This document shows, one piece after another, positions 7,679 through 15,893 of a stretch of 64,000 nucleotides of DNA. This DNA is from Cyanobium sp. N.Huapi 1H5 (GTDB lineage: Bacteria; Cyanobacteriota; Cyanobacteriia; PCC-6307; Cyanobiaceae): the NCBI RefSeq assembly GCF_024345535.1, contig NZ_JAGQBH010000003.1, positions 124,001 to 188,000 on the forward strand, given 5' to 3'. A program made the translations under genes and the position numbers. Below the pieces are notes generated by a model. That model was given only the letters and a program-made list of their open reading frames with translations. It made no database searches and was not told the DNA's origin. Within the stretch, counting starts at the first letter, position 1; each line of letters starts with the position of its first letter.

Positions 7679-9077
7679 GAGCGATCAAGAGAACTTCGGG
7701 GTCATCACGAGACGGGCGGGCTGAATCTCCACTGTTAAACTGCCGGTAGCCATGGGCAAGCTCTCTGACCTCGACAGCGGCAGAGCCGTAGACTTCGAAG
7801 AAGATTTTACACAGTTCATCTAGCGAAATCATGCGCTGGTTACCTGTGGAACCGTTCGCGGAGGTGGAGTAGCTGAGTACCATCGTGGCGCCTGCATCAT
7901 AGCAAGTAGTGGCAAGCTCCTCAAAGGCCGGCGTCGCTTGCCGTTTGCTGCAGAACGGCGAGAAGTAGCGCCCATTGGGGTAAAGGCCACTGGTAACTGC
8001 ACCCCGGTAGATTTGCAATGGATGCGGTACTCCCAGAGCCAAAGTGTCGAGAACATGATAGAATCTAGAATATTGCTGAGCAGTGTACGGTGGATCTGCA
8101 TACACTAGGTGAACATTCCGTGACTTGAGCTCGTCAGCATTGATCTCATTGACCGGCATCTGCAGAACCTCACTAGCTTGCTCAGGTCTTGGGCGACGAA
8201 ATAGTAACCGTACGAACTCTTCAGCAGTTGTCGCGATATCTACCGAACGATCTGCAAGAGCACGGCCGCTATGAAAATTGAGGTTCTTTGAGGCATCTGT
8301 TCGGTGAGGCTGTGCGAAGTGCTTACCCGGACTGTAGGCCGCTTTCGAAGTTGCTGCCAATAGAGCAGTTATCATCACTGAAGACTGCCAGCCATCGATC
8401 TCTCCGCGTTCGACCATCTCGGTGATCGCTTTCCGACGAGCATCTACAGTAACTGCCTGCTCGATGCCTAAGTAGGAACCAGCAACAACTGGCGAGAGAA
8501 GAGCAAGTGACCGTTGACTACCCAGGAGTGCAGCGTCATTCCAGGTAGAAAACAACCGCAGCAAGTTACTCTCAGCTCCTTCAGTCCTCCACACTTGAGG
8601 AACTCTCTGCCCTGCTGAGATTAGCGCCTTCCCATCACGTGCTTGGAGCGCTAATTCTTCCAAGCCTATCCAAGGGGCAAATTTGCTAGTCAGCTCTTCA
8701 TAAGGCGAAGCAGACGCCTGTTGCCATGAGGAGATCATCTCGGAGGGTGACCCCATCCAGTTGGATCGCCCAACTCCAAGAGTGGCTTGCGCCATCGCAC
8801 AACAGGCCGTCGAGACGTCTACAGCCGACACCTTTAAGCCCAGTGCCGTCAGCCCCTGAGAAACAACTGATGTACCAGAGAATAGGTCGAACACCGCATC
8901 ACCTTGACTGACAAGATCCTCGATAGCCGATAAAATCACTCCTAGGGAGCGCTGCTTGTTGCCCAGATACTGAACAGGTCGCAGGACGTTTAGATCTTCA
9001 CCTCTAGCCAGTCGAAGAGGAAGGGGGTTTCTGAGGAGTTCCGTTATTGCCTCCGGAGAGCACTTGGCAACATTCAT
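7668..9077 (-). CDS. D12-class N6-adenine DNA methyltransferase (first of two)
   Basis: This 469-residue protein has the same layout as its downstream neighbour: VQYLGNKQRSLGVIL near the start, motif I FDLFSGTSVVS at 63-73, and motif IV ADPPYTAQQYSRFYHVLDTL from 327. The pair share the signature DPPYxxxQYxxxY but are strongly diverged between the motifs, where alpha-class enzymes recognise their target. Two distinct adenine methyltransferases in one operon suggest either the two strands of an asymmetric site or two different sites. It is the first gene of the operon, with an AT-rich -10-like element about 36 bases upstream of the ATG. Confidence 0.8.
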   Translation of the reverse strand: MNVAKCSPEAITELLRNPLPLRLARGEDLNVLRPVQYLGNKQRSLGVILSAIEDLVSQGDAVFDLFSGTSVVSQGLTALGLKVSAVDVSTACCAMAQATLGVGRSNWMGSPSEMISSWQQASASPYEELTSKFAPWIGLEELALQARDGKALISAGQRVPQVWRTEGAESNLLRLFSTWNDAALLGSQRSLALLSPVVAGSYLGIEQAVTVDARRKAITEMVERGEIDGWQSSVMITALLAATSKAAYSPGKHFAQPHRTDASKNLNFHSGRALADRSVDIATTAEEFVRLLFRRPRPEQASEVLQMPVNEINADELKSRNVHLVYADPPYTAQQYSRFYHVLDTLALGVPHPLQIYRGAVTSGLYPNGRYFSPFCSKRQATPAFEELATTCYDAGATMVLSYSTSANGSTGNQRMISLDELCKIFFEVYGSAAVEVRELAHGYRQFNSGDSARPSRDDPEVLLIAHAA

Positions 9078-9112
9078 TCCCTGATCTTATCCCGTATCTG
9101 CCGAGTGGTCTC

Positions 9113-9118
9113 TTTATA
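9113..9118 (-). promoter_or_regulatory. Candidate -10 element of the methyltransferase-McrBC operon
   Basis: The minus strand reads TATAAA here, ending 35 bases before the ATG at 9077, in a context more AT-rich than the core genome. No good -35 hexamer is visible at the normal spacing, so this is a weak call. Confidence 0.3.
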
Positions 9119-9168
9119 GCGCACTTTTCGCGGAGCCATAGGCGCGACCAGCAGGCAACCCGTTTCTA

Positions 9169-11910
9169 TTGCAGTGGCTGGAGCTCCACGAAATCCCCTC
9201 CGCCCAGCGGATCGACCTGCTCTGCGCCTTCATCAAGTGGAGCGGCCTGCGCCTGCTCCAGCCGGCGCTGTCGGAGTTTCTGCAGGCCCAGCCCCGCCGC
9301 TCGTTGCGGGTGCTCACCACCGTCTACCTGGGCGCCACCGACCGCCGCGCCCTCGATTGGCTGGTGGCCCACGGCGCCGAGGTGCGCGTCAGCTACGACA
9401 CCCGCCGCACCCGCTTGCACGCCAAGGCTTGGCTGTTCCATCGGCCCGGCCTCACGGGCTCACCCCCTGCCTCCACCGCCTACATCGGCTCCTCCAACCT
9501 CTCCACCGCCGCGTTGCACGACGGCCTGGAGTGGAACGTGCGCCTCTCCGCCCACGACAACGAGGGCATCCTCGCCAAGTTCCAGGCCGCCTTTGAGAGC
9601 TACTGGGAGGAGGGCGAGTTCGAGCCCTACCGGTCCAGCGAACTGGAGCAGCGCCGCTTTGATCGGGCCGTGCGCGAGGAGACGGTGGGGGACTCAGCGG
9701 CGGACGCCACCCCGCTCAGCTTCTTCGACATCCGCCCCTACGCCTACCAGCAGGAGATCCTCGACAAGCTGTCGGCTGAGCGCAGCCTCCATGGCCGCTG
9801 GCGCAACCTGGTGGTGGCCGCCACCGGCACGGGCAAAACCGTGGTCGCCGCCCTCGATTACGCCCGCCAGGCCGGACCGGGGCACCCGAGCCTGCTGTTC
9901 GTGGCCCACCGGCGCGAGATCCTGCAGCAGAGCCTCGCCACCTTCCGCCAGGTGCTGCGCGATGGCTCCTTCGGCGAGCTGCTGGTGGATGGCCAGCGCC
10001 CCAGCCAGTGGCGCCATGTGTTTGCCTCGGTGCAGTCGCTCGCTGGGCTGGATCCGGCTGACCTGGCGCCGGACACGTTCGCCGTGGTGATCGTCGATGA
10101 GTTCCACCACGCCGCTGCCTCCAGCTACGAGCGCTGGCTGCGCCACCTGGCGCCCGTCCTGCTGCTGGGCCTCACCGCCACCCCCGAACGCACCGGCGGC
10201 GAGGACATCCTCCATTGGTTTGACGGCCGCATTGCCGCCGAGCTGCGCCTCTGGAGCGCGTTGGAACAGGGCCTTCTGACACCCTTCCACTACTTCGGCC
10301 TCCACGACGGCACCGACCTGTCGCAGATCGAATGGCGCCGCAACGGCTACGCCAGCGAAGCCCTCTCCAACCTCTACACCGCCGACGACGCACGCCTGCG
10401 CCTGATCCTGCGCGAACTGGCAGACAAGGTCACCAACCTGGAGTCGATGCGCGCCCTGGGCTTCTGCGTGAGCGTGGAGCACGCCCATTGGATGGCCCGC
10501 AAGTTCGTGGCGGCCGGCCTGCGCGCCGCCGCCCTGGATGCCTCCAGCCCCCGGGAGCAGCGCGCCGAGCAGATCCGCCGCGTGCGCTCCGGTGAGCTGC
10601 AGATCCTGTTCGCGGTTGACCTGTTCAACGAAGGCCTCGACATCCCCGAGATCGACACGGTGCTGTTCCTGCGGCCCACCGAGAGCGCGATCGTGTTCCT
10701 GCAGCAGCTCGGCCGCGGTCTGCGCCTCTGCCGGGGCAAGAGCTGCCTCACGGTGCTCGATTTCATCGGCCAGGCCCACCGGAGCTTCCGCTTCGACCTG
10801 CGCTACCGCGCCCTGCTCGGCGGAACCCGCGACCAGCTGGAACAGCAACTCAAAGACGGGTTTCCCTTTCTGCCCGCCGGCTGCAGCCTGCAGCTCGATC
10901 GGGTGTCCAGCGAGCGGGTGCTGGCAAACCTGCGCGAGTCGCTGCCCACGCGGCGGCCCCAGCTGCTCGCCGAAGCCCGCCGCCTCGGGCGTTGTTCGCT
11001 GGCGGCGTTGCTGGCGGGGCTTGGGATGGAGCTGGGGGAGTTTTACAAGGTGGCGGGCTCCTGGGCGTTGCTGCAGCGGGAGTTGGGGTGGTTGGTGTCG
11101 CGGGCGACCACCGGCGAGGAGGAGCGGCTGGGGCGGGGGATCGCCGGCGGCCTGCTGCATCTGGACGACCCGGAGCGGTTGCGCTGGCTGGTGGATCAGC
11201 TGCAGCGCCCGGCGCCGCCGGACCCAGCGGGCTTCAATCCGGAGACGGAACGCAGCTGGCGCATGCTGATGGCCCAGCTGTGGGGCAGCGGCCGCCAGCA
11301 CCTGCCCCTGGCCGAGGCGTTGGGGCGGCTCTGGGCCGCCCACGCGATCCGCGCCGAGCTGGTGGAGCTGTTCGCGCTGCTACTCGAGCGCACCGACCAC
11401 CTGGTGAGCCCGCTCGACTGGGACCGCGCCGATCCGCCCCCCGTTCCCCTCAAACTCCACGGCCGCTACTCCCGCGCCGAGGTGTTCGCCGCCTTTGGGC
11501 TGTTGAACGAGGCTCGCCACTTCCCCGGCCGGGAGGGGGTGTTCTTTGACGAAGCCACCCAGTGCGACGTCTTCTTCATCACCCTCAAGAAGTCCGAGCG
11601 CCTCTTCTCCCCCACCACCCGCTACAACGACTACGCCATCTCTCCGTGGGAGTTCCACTGGGAGAGCCAGAGCCTCACCCGGGAAGCGTCCGCCACCGGG
11701 CAGAGATACATCCACCACGTTGAGCGCGGCAGCAGGGTGATGCTGTTCGTGCGGGAGGAGAACAGGCGCGGCGGGGTGACGATGCCGTTTCTGTGTCTGG
11801 GCTTTGCCGACTACGTGAGCCACGAGGGCGAGCGGCCGATGGCGATTCGCTGGCGGCTGCAGCGGGCGATTCCGGCGGCGTTCGTGCCGGAGCTGGCGTT
11901 GGCGGTTTAG
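9169..11910 (+). CDS. PLD-like nuclease/superfamily 2 helicase with DUF3427 region, probably lacking its N-terminus
   Basis: The frame encodes 913 residues. A phospholipase D-like half-site comes first (HAK 84-86, GSSN 107-110). An SF2 helicase follows, with AATGTGKT near 217-224, VDEFHH near 308-313 and QQLGRGLRL, then a DUF3427-type C-terminal region containing FFITLKKSERLFSP. Related full-length proteins have a further helical N-terminal segment of roughly 100-150 residues before RIDLLCAFIKW. Here only a TTG at 9169 is available, a stop lies at 9139-9141, and the restriction operon begins just upstream. The 5' end was probably lost at the island junction, so activity and expression are uncertain. 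Such proteins occur in defence islands. Confidence 0.75.
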   Translation: MQWLELHEIPSAQRIDLLCAFIKWSGLRLLQPALSEFLQAQPRRSLRVLTTVYLGATDRRALDWLVAHGAEVRVSYDTRRTRLHAKAWLFHRPGLTGSPPASTAYIGSSNLSTAALHDGLEWNVRLSAHDNEGILAKFQAAFESYWEEGEFEPYRSSELEQRRFDRAVREETVGDSAADATPLSFFDIRPYAYQQEILDKLSAERSLHGRWRNLVVAATGTGKTVVAALDYARQAGPGHPSLLFVAHRREILQQSLATFRQVLRDGSFGELLVDGQRPSQWRHVFASVQSLAGLDPADLAPDTFAVVIVDEFHHAAASSYERWLRHLAPVLLLGLTATPERTGGEDILHWFDGRIAAELRLWSALEQGLLTPFHYFGLHDGTDLSQIEWRRNGYASEALSNLYTADDARLRLILRELADKVTNLESMRALGFCVSVEHAHWMARKFVAAGLRAAALDASSPREQRAEQIRRVRSGELQILFAVDLFNEGLDIPEIDTVLFLRPTESAIVFLQQLGRGLRLCRGKSCLTVLDFIGQAHRSFRFDLRYRALLGGTRDQLEQQLKDGFPFLPAGCSLQLDRVSSERVLANLRESLPTRRPQLLAEARRLGRCSLAALLAGLGMELGEFYKVAGSWALLQRELGWLVSRATTGEEERLGRGIAGGLLHLDDPERLRWLVDQLQRPAPPDPAGFNPETERSWRMLMAQLWGSGRQHLPLAEALGRLWAAHAIRAELVELFALLLERTDHLVSPLDWDRADPPPVPLKLHGRYSRAEVFAAFGLLNEARHFPGREGVFFDEATQCDVFFITLKKSERLFSPTTRYNDYAISPWEFHWESQSLTREASATGQRYIHHVERGSRVMLFVREENRRGGVTMPFLCLGFADYVSHEGERPMAIRWRLQRAIPAAFVPELALAV

Positions 11911-11948
11911 CGTCATGCCAGGCTCCGCCTCAGCGCTCACTGCCGGCC

Positions 11949-12245
11949 ATGGACGTCAGTTCCGAAACGTTGATCAGCCGGTTGCGCCAGCACGCGCCCG
12001 TCTGGAGTGAGCGTTTCGGCGTGCGCAGCCTGCGGATCTTCGGCTCCTGGGCCCGCGGCACGGCAACACCGAGCAGCGATGTGGATCTGCTGGTGGCCTT
12101 TGACGGCCCTGCCACGGCCAGACGCTTCTATGGCCTCCAGCTGTTCCTGGAAGATCTGCTCCAGCAACCTGTCGATCTGGTGACGGAACAAGCACTCCGG
12201 CAGGAGCTCAGGCCTGCGGTTGAGGCGGATGCCATCACCCTCTGA
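11949..12245 (+). CDS. mntA: MntA-like nucleotidyltransferase antitoxin
   Basis: The 98-residue minimal nucleotidyltransferase has the MNT motif [15 protein letters not shown], that is GS-x10-DxD, at 32-46, which coordinates metal. In MntA-HepT systems MntA transfers AMP groups to a tyrosine of HepT and so silences the toxin. I chose the ATG at 11949 because family members begin about 30 residues before GSxARG. The gene overlaps hepT by 17 bases and starts 38 bases after the helicase, which fits the defence-island setting. Confidence 0.85.
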   Translation: MDVSSETLISRLRQHAPVWSERFGVRSLRIFGSWARGTATPSSDVDLLVAFDGPATARRFYGLQLFLEDLLQQPVDLVTEQALRQELRPAVEADAITL

Positions 12246-12585
12246 CGGCAACCCGAAACGCGATTGGCGCCTCTATGCGCAGGACATGGATCAGTTTGCC
12301 CGTCGCGCCGTGCGCTACTGCGCCGATCTGAACCGTGCGCAGTTCGAGGCAAATCAGCTGATGCAGGACGCCGTTCTTCGCAACATCGAGCTGATCGGCG
12401 AGGCCGCCACTCGCATCCCAGAGGAGGTGAGGATCGCCCATCCTGAGATTGCCTGGCGGGAGATCATCGCGATGCGCAATCAACTGATCCACGCCTACCT
12501 GGGGGTCGATCTTGATGTGGTGTGGGATGTGATCCAGGTGGAATTGCCGCTGCTGATCCTTCAGCTGAAGACCGTTCTGTCCTGA
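12229..12585 (+). CDS. hepT: HepT-like (DUF86) RNase toxin
   Basis: The 118-residue all-helical protein carries the HEPN active-site motif Rx4HxY as RNQLIHAY at 83-90. The tyrosine is the residue AMPylated by MntA in characterised systems. HEPN toxins cleave RNA. The helix [20 protein letters not shown] is typical of DUF86. The ATG at 12229 overlaps the end of mntA; a TTG at 12220 is an alternative. The module looks intact, unlike several other toxin-antitoxin pieces in this zone. Confidence 0.85.
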   Translation: MPSPSDGNPKRDWRLYAQDMDQFARRAVRYCADLNRAQFEANQLMQDAVLRNIELIGEAATRIPEEVRIAHPEIAWREIIAMRNQLIHAYLGVDLDVVWDVIQVELPLLILQLKTVLS

Positions 12586-12640
12586 CGGGCCACCTGGTCG
12601 TGAGGGGATCAGGAGCCTCTTGGATCCACCGCGAAGGCGT

Positions 12641-12743
12641 GCTCGGGCACCAGAGCAGCGCTACCGACCTGCAGTTCATCACTCTGCGCAAAAGAGAAGC
12701 CCTCTTCTCCCCCTCCACTCACTTCGACGGCAGCGGCGAGTGA
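12641..12743 (+). pseudogene. Fragment of a DUF3427-type helicase C-terminus
   Basis: The translation ATDLQFITLRKREALFSPST matches TQCDVFFITLKKSERLFSPT inside the helicase that ends at 11910, but at the DNA level it is diverged. It has no start and ends shortly after in a stop. It looks like a remnant of a second, lost helicase rather than a recent copy. Confidence 0.5.
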
Positions 12744-12796
12744 TGCATGCAAAGCGCATGCGCCGCGAGTAACCTGGCTTCACGACTGCCGCAGCC

Positions 12797-13042
12797 ATGC
12801 CATCCCTGCAGATCCGCGACCTGCCTGAGCCACTGCACCGGTTGCTGCAGCACCGCGCCCAGGTGCACAAGCGCAGTCTCAGCCAGCAGGCACTGGTGGA
12901 TCTCGAGGCCATCGCCGGCGAGGATGGGCGCGAGCGTCGCCGCCTGGTGCTCGATCGCATCGCCCGGCGCGGGCCCCTGGTCACCGCGCTGGCCGGAGAT
13001 CAGACGCCGGAAGCACTGATCCGCGCCGACCGCGAGCGCTGA
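12797..13042 (+). CDS. vapB: VapB/FitA-like ribbon-helix-helix antitoxin
   Basis: The 81-residue protein starts MPSLQIRDLPEPLHRLLQHR and continues with HKRSLSQQALVDLE, the strand-helix-helix pattern of FitA-type antitoxins. These bind the operon promoter and the PIN-domain toxin. Its stop overlaps the start of vapC in TGATG, so the two are translationally coupled. Confidence 0.8.
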   Translation: MPSLQIRDLPEPLHRLLQHRAQVHKRSLSQQALVDLEAIAGEDGRERRRLVLDRIARRGPLVTALAGDQTPEALIRADRER

Positions 13043-13434
13043 TGGCACTCGCCTGCGTTCTCGATGCCTCGGCTGCCGTGCGGCTGATCCTTGGGGATCC
13101 CGCCGCTGCTGCCATGGCGGAGCAGATCCGCGAGGCGGCCGTGGTGATGGCCCCGGAGCTGATGCTCACCGAGGTGGCCAACACCCTCTGGAAACTGCAG
13201 CGGGCCGGCCACCTGGCTGATCTCGATCCCCAGCAGCTGCTGGCCGAGGCCCGCGATCTGGTGGATCGGGTGGAAGCCGACCGCCACCTGCAGGCCGAGG
13301 CCCTGGCCCTGGCCTGCCATCACGATCACCCCGTCTACGACTGCCTCTATCTGGCATTAGCCCGGCGGGAAGCCGCCACCTTGATCAGCCTGGATCGCCG
13401 CTTGCAGCAGCTGGCCGAGCGGGTGCTGCCCTGA
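13042..13434 (+). CDS. vapC: VapC PIN-domain RNase toxin
   Basis: The 130-residue PIN domain retains all acidic metal-binding positions: D8 in LDASAA, E44 in LTEVANTLWK, D100 in HPVYDCLYLALA and D118 in SLDRRL. VapC toxins cleave tRNA or rRNA and are held inactive by VapB. The gene is complete and converges on selO, ending 7 bases from its stop. Confidence 0.85.
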   Translation: MALACVLDASAAVRLILGDPAAAAMAEQIREAAVVMAPELMLTEVANTLWKLQRAGHLADLDPQQLLAEARDLVDRVEADRHLQAEALALACHHDHPVYDCLYLALARREAATLISLDRRLQQLAERVLP

Positions 13435-13441
13435 GCGCCCT

Positions 13442-15217
13442 TCAGGACGAACAGCTGTAGTGCGACACCCCGCCGGCGTTGAAGAATTCCCGGGGCTTCA
13501 GGCGGTCGTAGGTCGCCGCCAGTTCCGCAGGCAGCGCGTCGTAGGGATGGCGGAACACCTCCTGCAGCTCCCTGACCAGGCCGTAATCCCCCTGCGCCGC
13601 CTGTTCGTAGGCCGGGGCGATCAGCCATTCGCGCCAGGTGACGGCCGGGTTCACGCGTTGCATCGTGGCGGCCGTTTCGCGGATGTCGCCGGCTTCCGCC
13701 AGGCGGGCACGCCAGCGTTGCAGCCAGCTCGCCCACTGCTCTTCGAGTTCCTCTGAGCAGGGCAGGTAGAAGCTCTCCTGCAGGGCCGAGACGTGCTCGG
13801 GGATCTCCGAAAGCCTGCGGAAGAAGATCGTGTAATCCACCTTGGAGGCCACCATCAGCTGCAGCAGGTCCTGCACCAGCTCGGCGTCGTAGGTGATCAG
13901 GCCGAGCTTGCTAGCCCACATCGCGTCGAGCGCCTGGCCCATCGCTTCCGCGAAGCCGTCACGGATCGCATCCAGCCTTGCCAGCGCTTCGGTGTTGCCC
14001 TCGAGCAGGGGCCGCAGGGAGGCCCAGAACATCTGGAAGTTGGCTTCCGCCGCCACCGGTTGGTTGAAGAAGCTGAAATGCTGGCCGCCGCCGGTCCAGG
14101 GCTGGAAGCGGGGATCGAACAGTTCGCAGAAGCCGAAGGGGCCGTAGTCGAGGGTGTACCCCCCGGCGGCGCAGTTGTCGCTGTTGAAATTGCCCTGGCA
14201 GTAACCCACCCGCATCCAGTTCGCCACCAGAGACGTGAGCCGTCCCCGGAACAACTCCGCCAGCTCCACCACCTGATCAACGAAGTCCAGAGCCGGATCA
14301 ATCTCCTGGCGGTAGTTGCGCTCGATCAGGTGCGCCACGATCATCCGCAGCTCGTTGCGCGCCTCCGGATGGGCACCGCTGCGCACGCGGCGGGCGAACA
14401 GCTCCAGCTGGCCGACCCGCAGAAACGACGGGGCCACCCGGGTGGTGATCGCCGCCGGGTTGTCCACCAGGACGTCGGGATCAAACGAGCGGGAGTTCGG
14501 CGAATACCAGGGCCGGCGCACGGTTTCCGATCCCGACACATAGAGCGTCAGCGAGCGGGAGGTGGGCACCCCCAGGGCGTGCATCAACTCCTGCGCCAGA
14601 AACTCGCGCACGCTGGAGCGCAGCACGGCACGGCCATCGGCGCCGCGGCAGTAGGGCGTCGGACCGCCGCCCTTGAGCTGCATCTCCCAGCGCCGGCCAT
14701 CGAAAACACCTTCGAACACGGAGATGGCCCGGCCATCGCCGTAGCCGTTGCCGGTGCCGAACGGGCACTGCTGGATGTATTCGCTGCCGTAGATCGAGAG
14801 GGCATAACCGGTGGCCCAGCCATAGGGCCGCATCGACTCCTGAGCCGCCGTGATGTCGCCGGAAAACACCCGGCGGAAGTGGTCGTCATGGGCCAGCCCA
14901 TCGCCCAGGCCCAGCTCATGGAAGAGGGTGCGGCTGTGCGCCACGAGCTCCGGTTCCGGCAGCGGGGTTGGTGTCACCGGCACGTAATGGCCGGAGAACA
15001 CCTGGCGGGGCCGGTGATCCTGGCCGTCAGCTGTGGCCTGGGGATCCTGCCGCAGGGAATCCAGCAGCGAGTAGTCGGCCCGCTGGGCGAAGTCCGCGAA
15101 GGTTGTCGTCAACACGGTGGTGGGCGCTGCTGTCGGCACTGTGGTGGACGCGGCTGTCGGCACGGGTCTCTCGGGTGTGGCGCGGCCTGGGCAGGGCCCT
15201 GACGCTGGGGTCACCAT
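13442..15217 (-). CDS. selO: SelO (YdiU/UPF0061) pseudokinase protein AMPylase
   Basis: SelO-family proteins transfer AMP from ATP to Ser, Thr or Tyr of proteins in redox-stress control. Visible signatures are [51 protein letters not shown], and the metal-binding NFNSDN with LDYGPFGF. The C-terminus ends SCSS, the position where some eukaryotic homologues carry selenocysteine; here it is an ordinary Cys codon. I took the ATG at 15217, giving 591 residues, over a GTG at 15238. The Thr/Pro/Ala-rich first 25 residues are weakly supported. The gene converges on vapC. Confidence 0.9.
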   Translation of the reverse strand: MVTPASGPCPGRATPERPVPTAASTTVPTAAPTTVLTTTFADFAQRADYSLLDSLRQDPQATADGQDHRPRQVFSGHYVPVTPTPLPEPELVAHSRTLFHELGLGDGLAHDDHFRRVFSGDITAAQESMRPYGWATGYALSIYGSEYIQQCPFGTGNGYGDGRAISVFEGVFDGRRWEMQLKGGGPTPYCRGADGRAVLRSSVREFLAQELMHALGVPTSRSLTLYVSGSETVRRPWYSPNSRSFDPDVLVDNPAAITTRVAPSFLRVGQLELFARRVRSGAHPEARNELRMIVAHLIERNYRQEIDPALDFVDQVVELAELFRGRLTSLVANWMRVGYCQGNFNSDNCAAGGYTLDYGPFGFCELFDPRFQPWTGGGQHFSFFNQPVAAEANFQMFWASLRPLLEGNTEALARLDAIRDGFAEAMGQALDAMWASKLGLITYDAELVQDLLQLMVASKVDYTIFFRRLSEIPEHVSALQESFYLPCSEELEEQWASWLQRWRARLAEAGDIRETAATMQRVNPAVTWREWLIAPAYEQAAQGDYGLVRELQEVFRHPYDALPAELAATYDRLKPREFFNAGGVSHYSCSS

Positions 15218-15254
15218 CCTGGCGAGCAGCACCCGCACGGTGACGGATCACCCG

Positions 15255-15836
15255 TCAGCCGTCCCAGAGCTCCGCCAGATCCAGCCGCAGCCCGGGGAGT
15301 TCCGGCTCCCCGTCCAGCACCGCCAGCCCCTCCAGCCGCTGCGGTTCACCGCTGCCGTGCCACACCTCCACACCACGGCTTTCGGGCAGCAGCAGCCACC
15401 CCAGCCGGGCCCCATTCGCCTGGTAGGTCGCCATCTTGCGGCGCAGGTCGGGCAGCCGGTCGGATGGGCTGGCCAGCTCCACCACCAGATCGGGGCAGAG
15501 GGGCGGAAAACCCTGGCGCGCTTCGCTGGAGAGGGCCTGCCAGCGCTCCAGCCGCACCGCGCTGGCATCCGGACACAGCACGGAGCCATCGGGCAGCAGG
15601 AAACCGGTGGAGCTGTCGAACACGCACCAGCCGGGCTGGGTGCGGGCCCACAGACCCAGCTGAACAGCCAGCTGGTTGTTGCGCCGGCCGGTTTCGCCGC
15701 CTGCAGGAGTCATCTCGATCAACCGCCCGTCCGCCGCCAGCTCCAGCACCGCCTCCGGATTCGCCGCGCAGAGTTCGGCGAACTGGGCCGGCGTGAGACG
15801 CAGCGCTTCGCTGAGTTGGCGGGGCAGGGTGAGCAT
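15255..15836 (-). CDS. Uma2 family (DUF820) putative endonuclease
   Basis: This 193-residue protein has the Uma2 layout, which is expanded in cyanobacteria: an N-terminal TPAQFAELCAANPEAVLELA, then GRRNNQLAVQLGLWARTQPG, then PDLVVELASPSDRLPDLRRK with a C-terminal GWLLLPESRGVEVW. The PD...E...K arrangement is of the restriction-endonuclease fold. The cellular role of these proteins is not established. ATG 15836 is preferred over TTG 15854. It is upstream of selO on the same strand. Confidence 0.8.
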   Translation of the reverse strand: MLTLPRQLSEALRLTPAQFAELCAANPEAVLELAADGRLIEMTPAGGETGRRNNQLAVQLGLWARTQPGWCVFDSSTGFLLPDGSVLCPDASAVRLERWQALSSEARQGFPPLCPDLVVELASPSDRLPDLRRKMATYQANGARLGWLLLPESRGVEVWHGSGEPQRLEGLAVLDGEPELPGLRLDLAELWDG

Positions 15837-15893
15837 GGCCCTGCAGAGGCGCAAACAGTTGGTTGGATCCTAGGCAGGGTGCAGGCGGCCGCC

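Noticed and set aside
1-13434. CRISPR array, prophage or insertion sequence in the accessory zone
   Set aside because: No regularly spaced repeats, phage structural genes, integrase or transposase were seen; only gene fragments and one imperfect duplication.
13442-13460. Possible selenocysteine at the SelO C-terminus
   Set aside because: The end reads SCSS with a TGT Cys codon followed by an ordinary stop; nothing suggests recoding.
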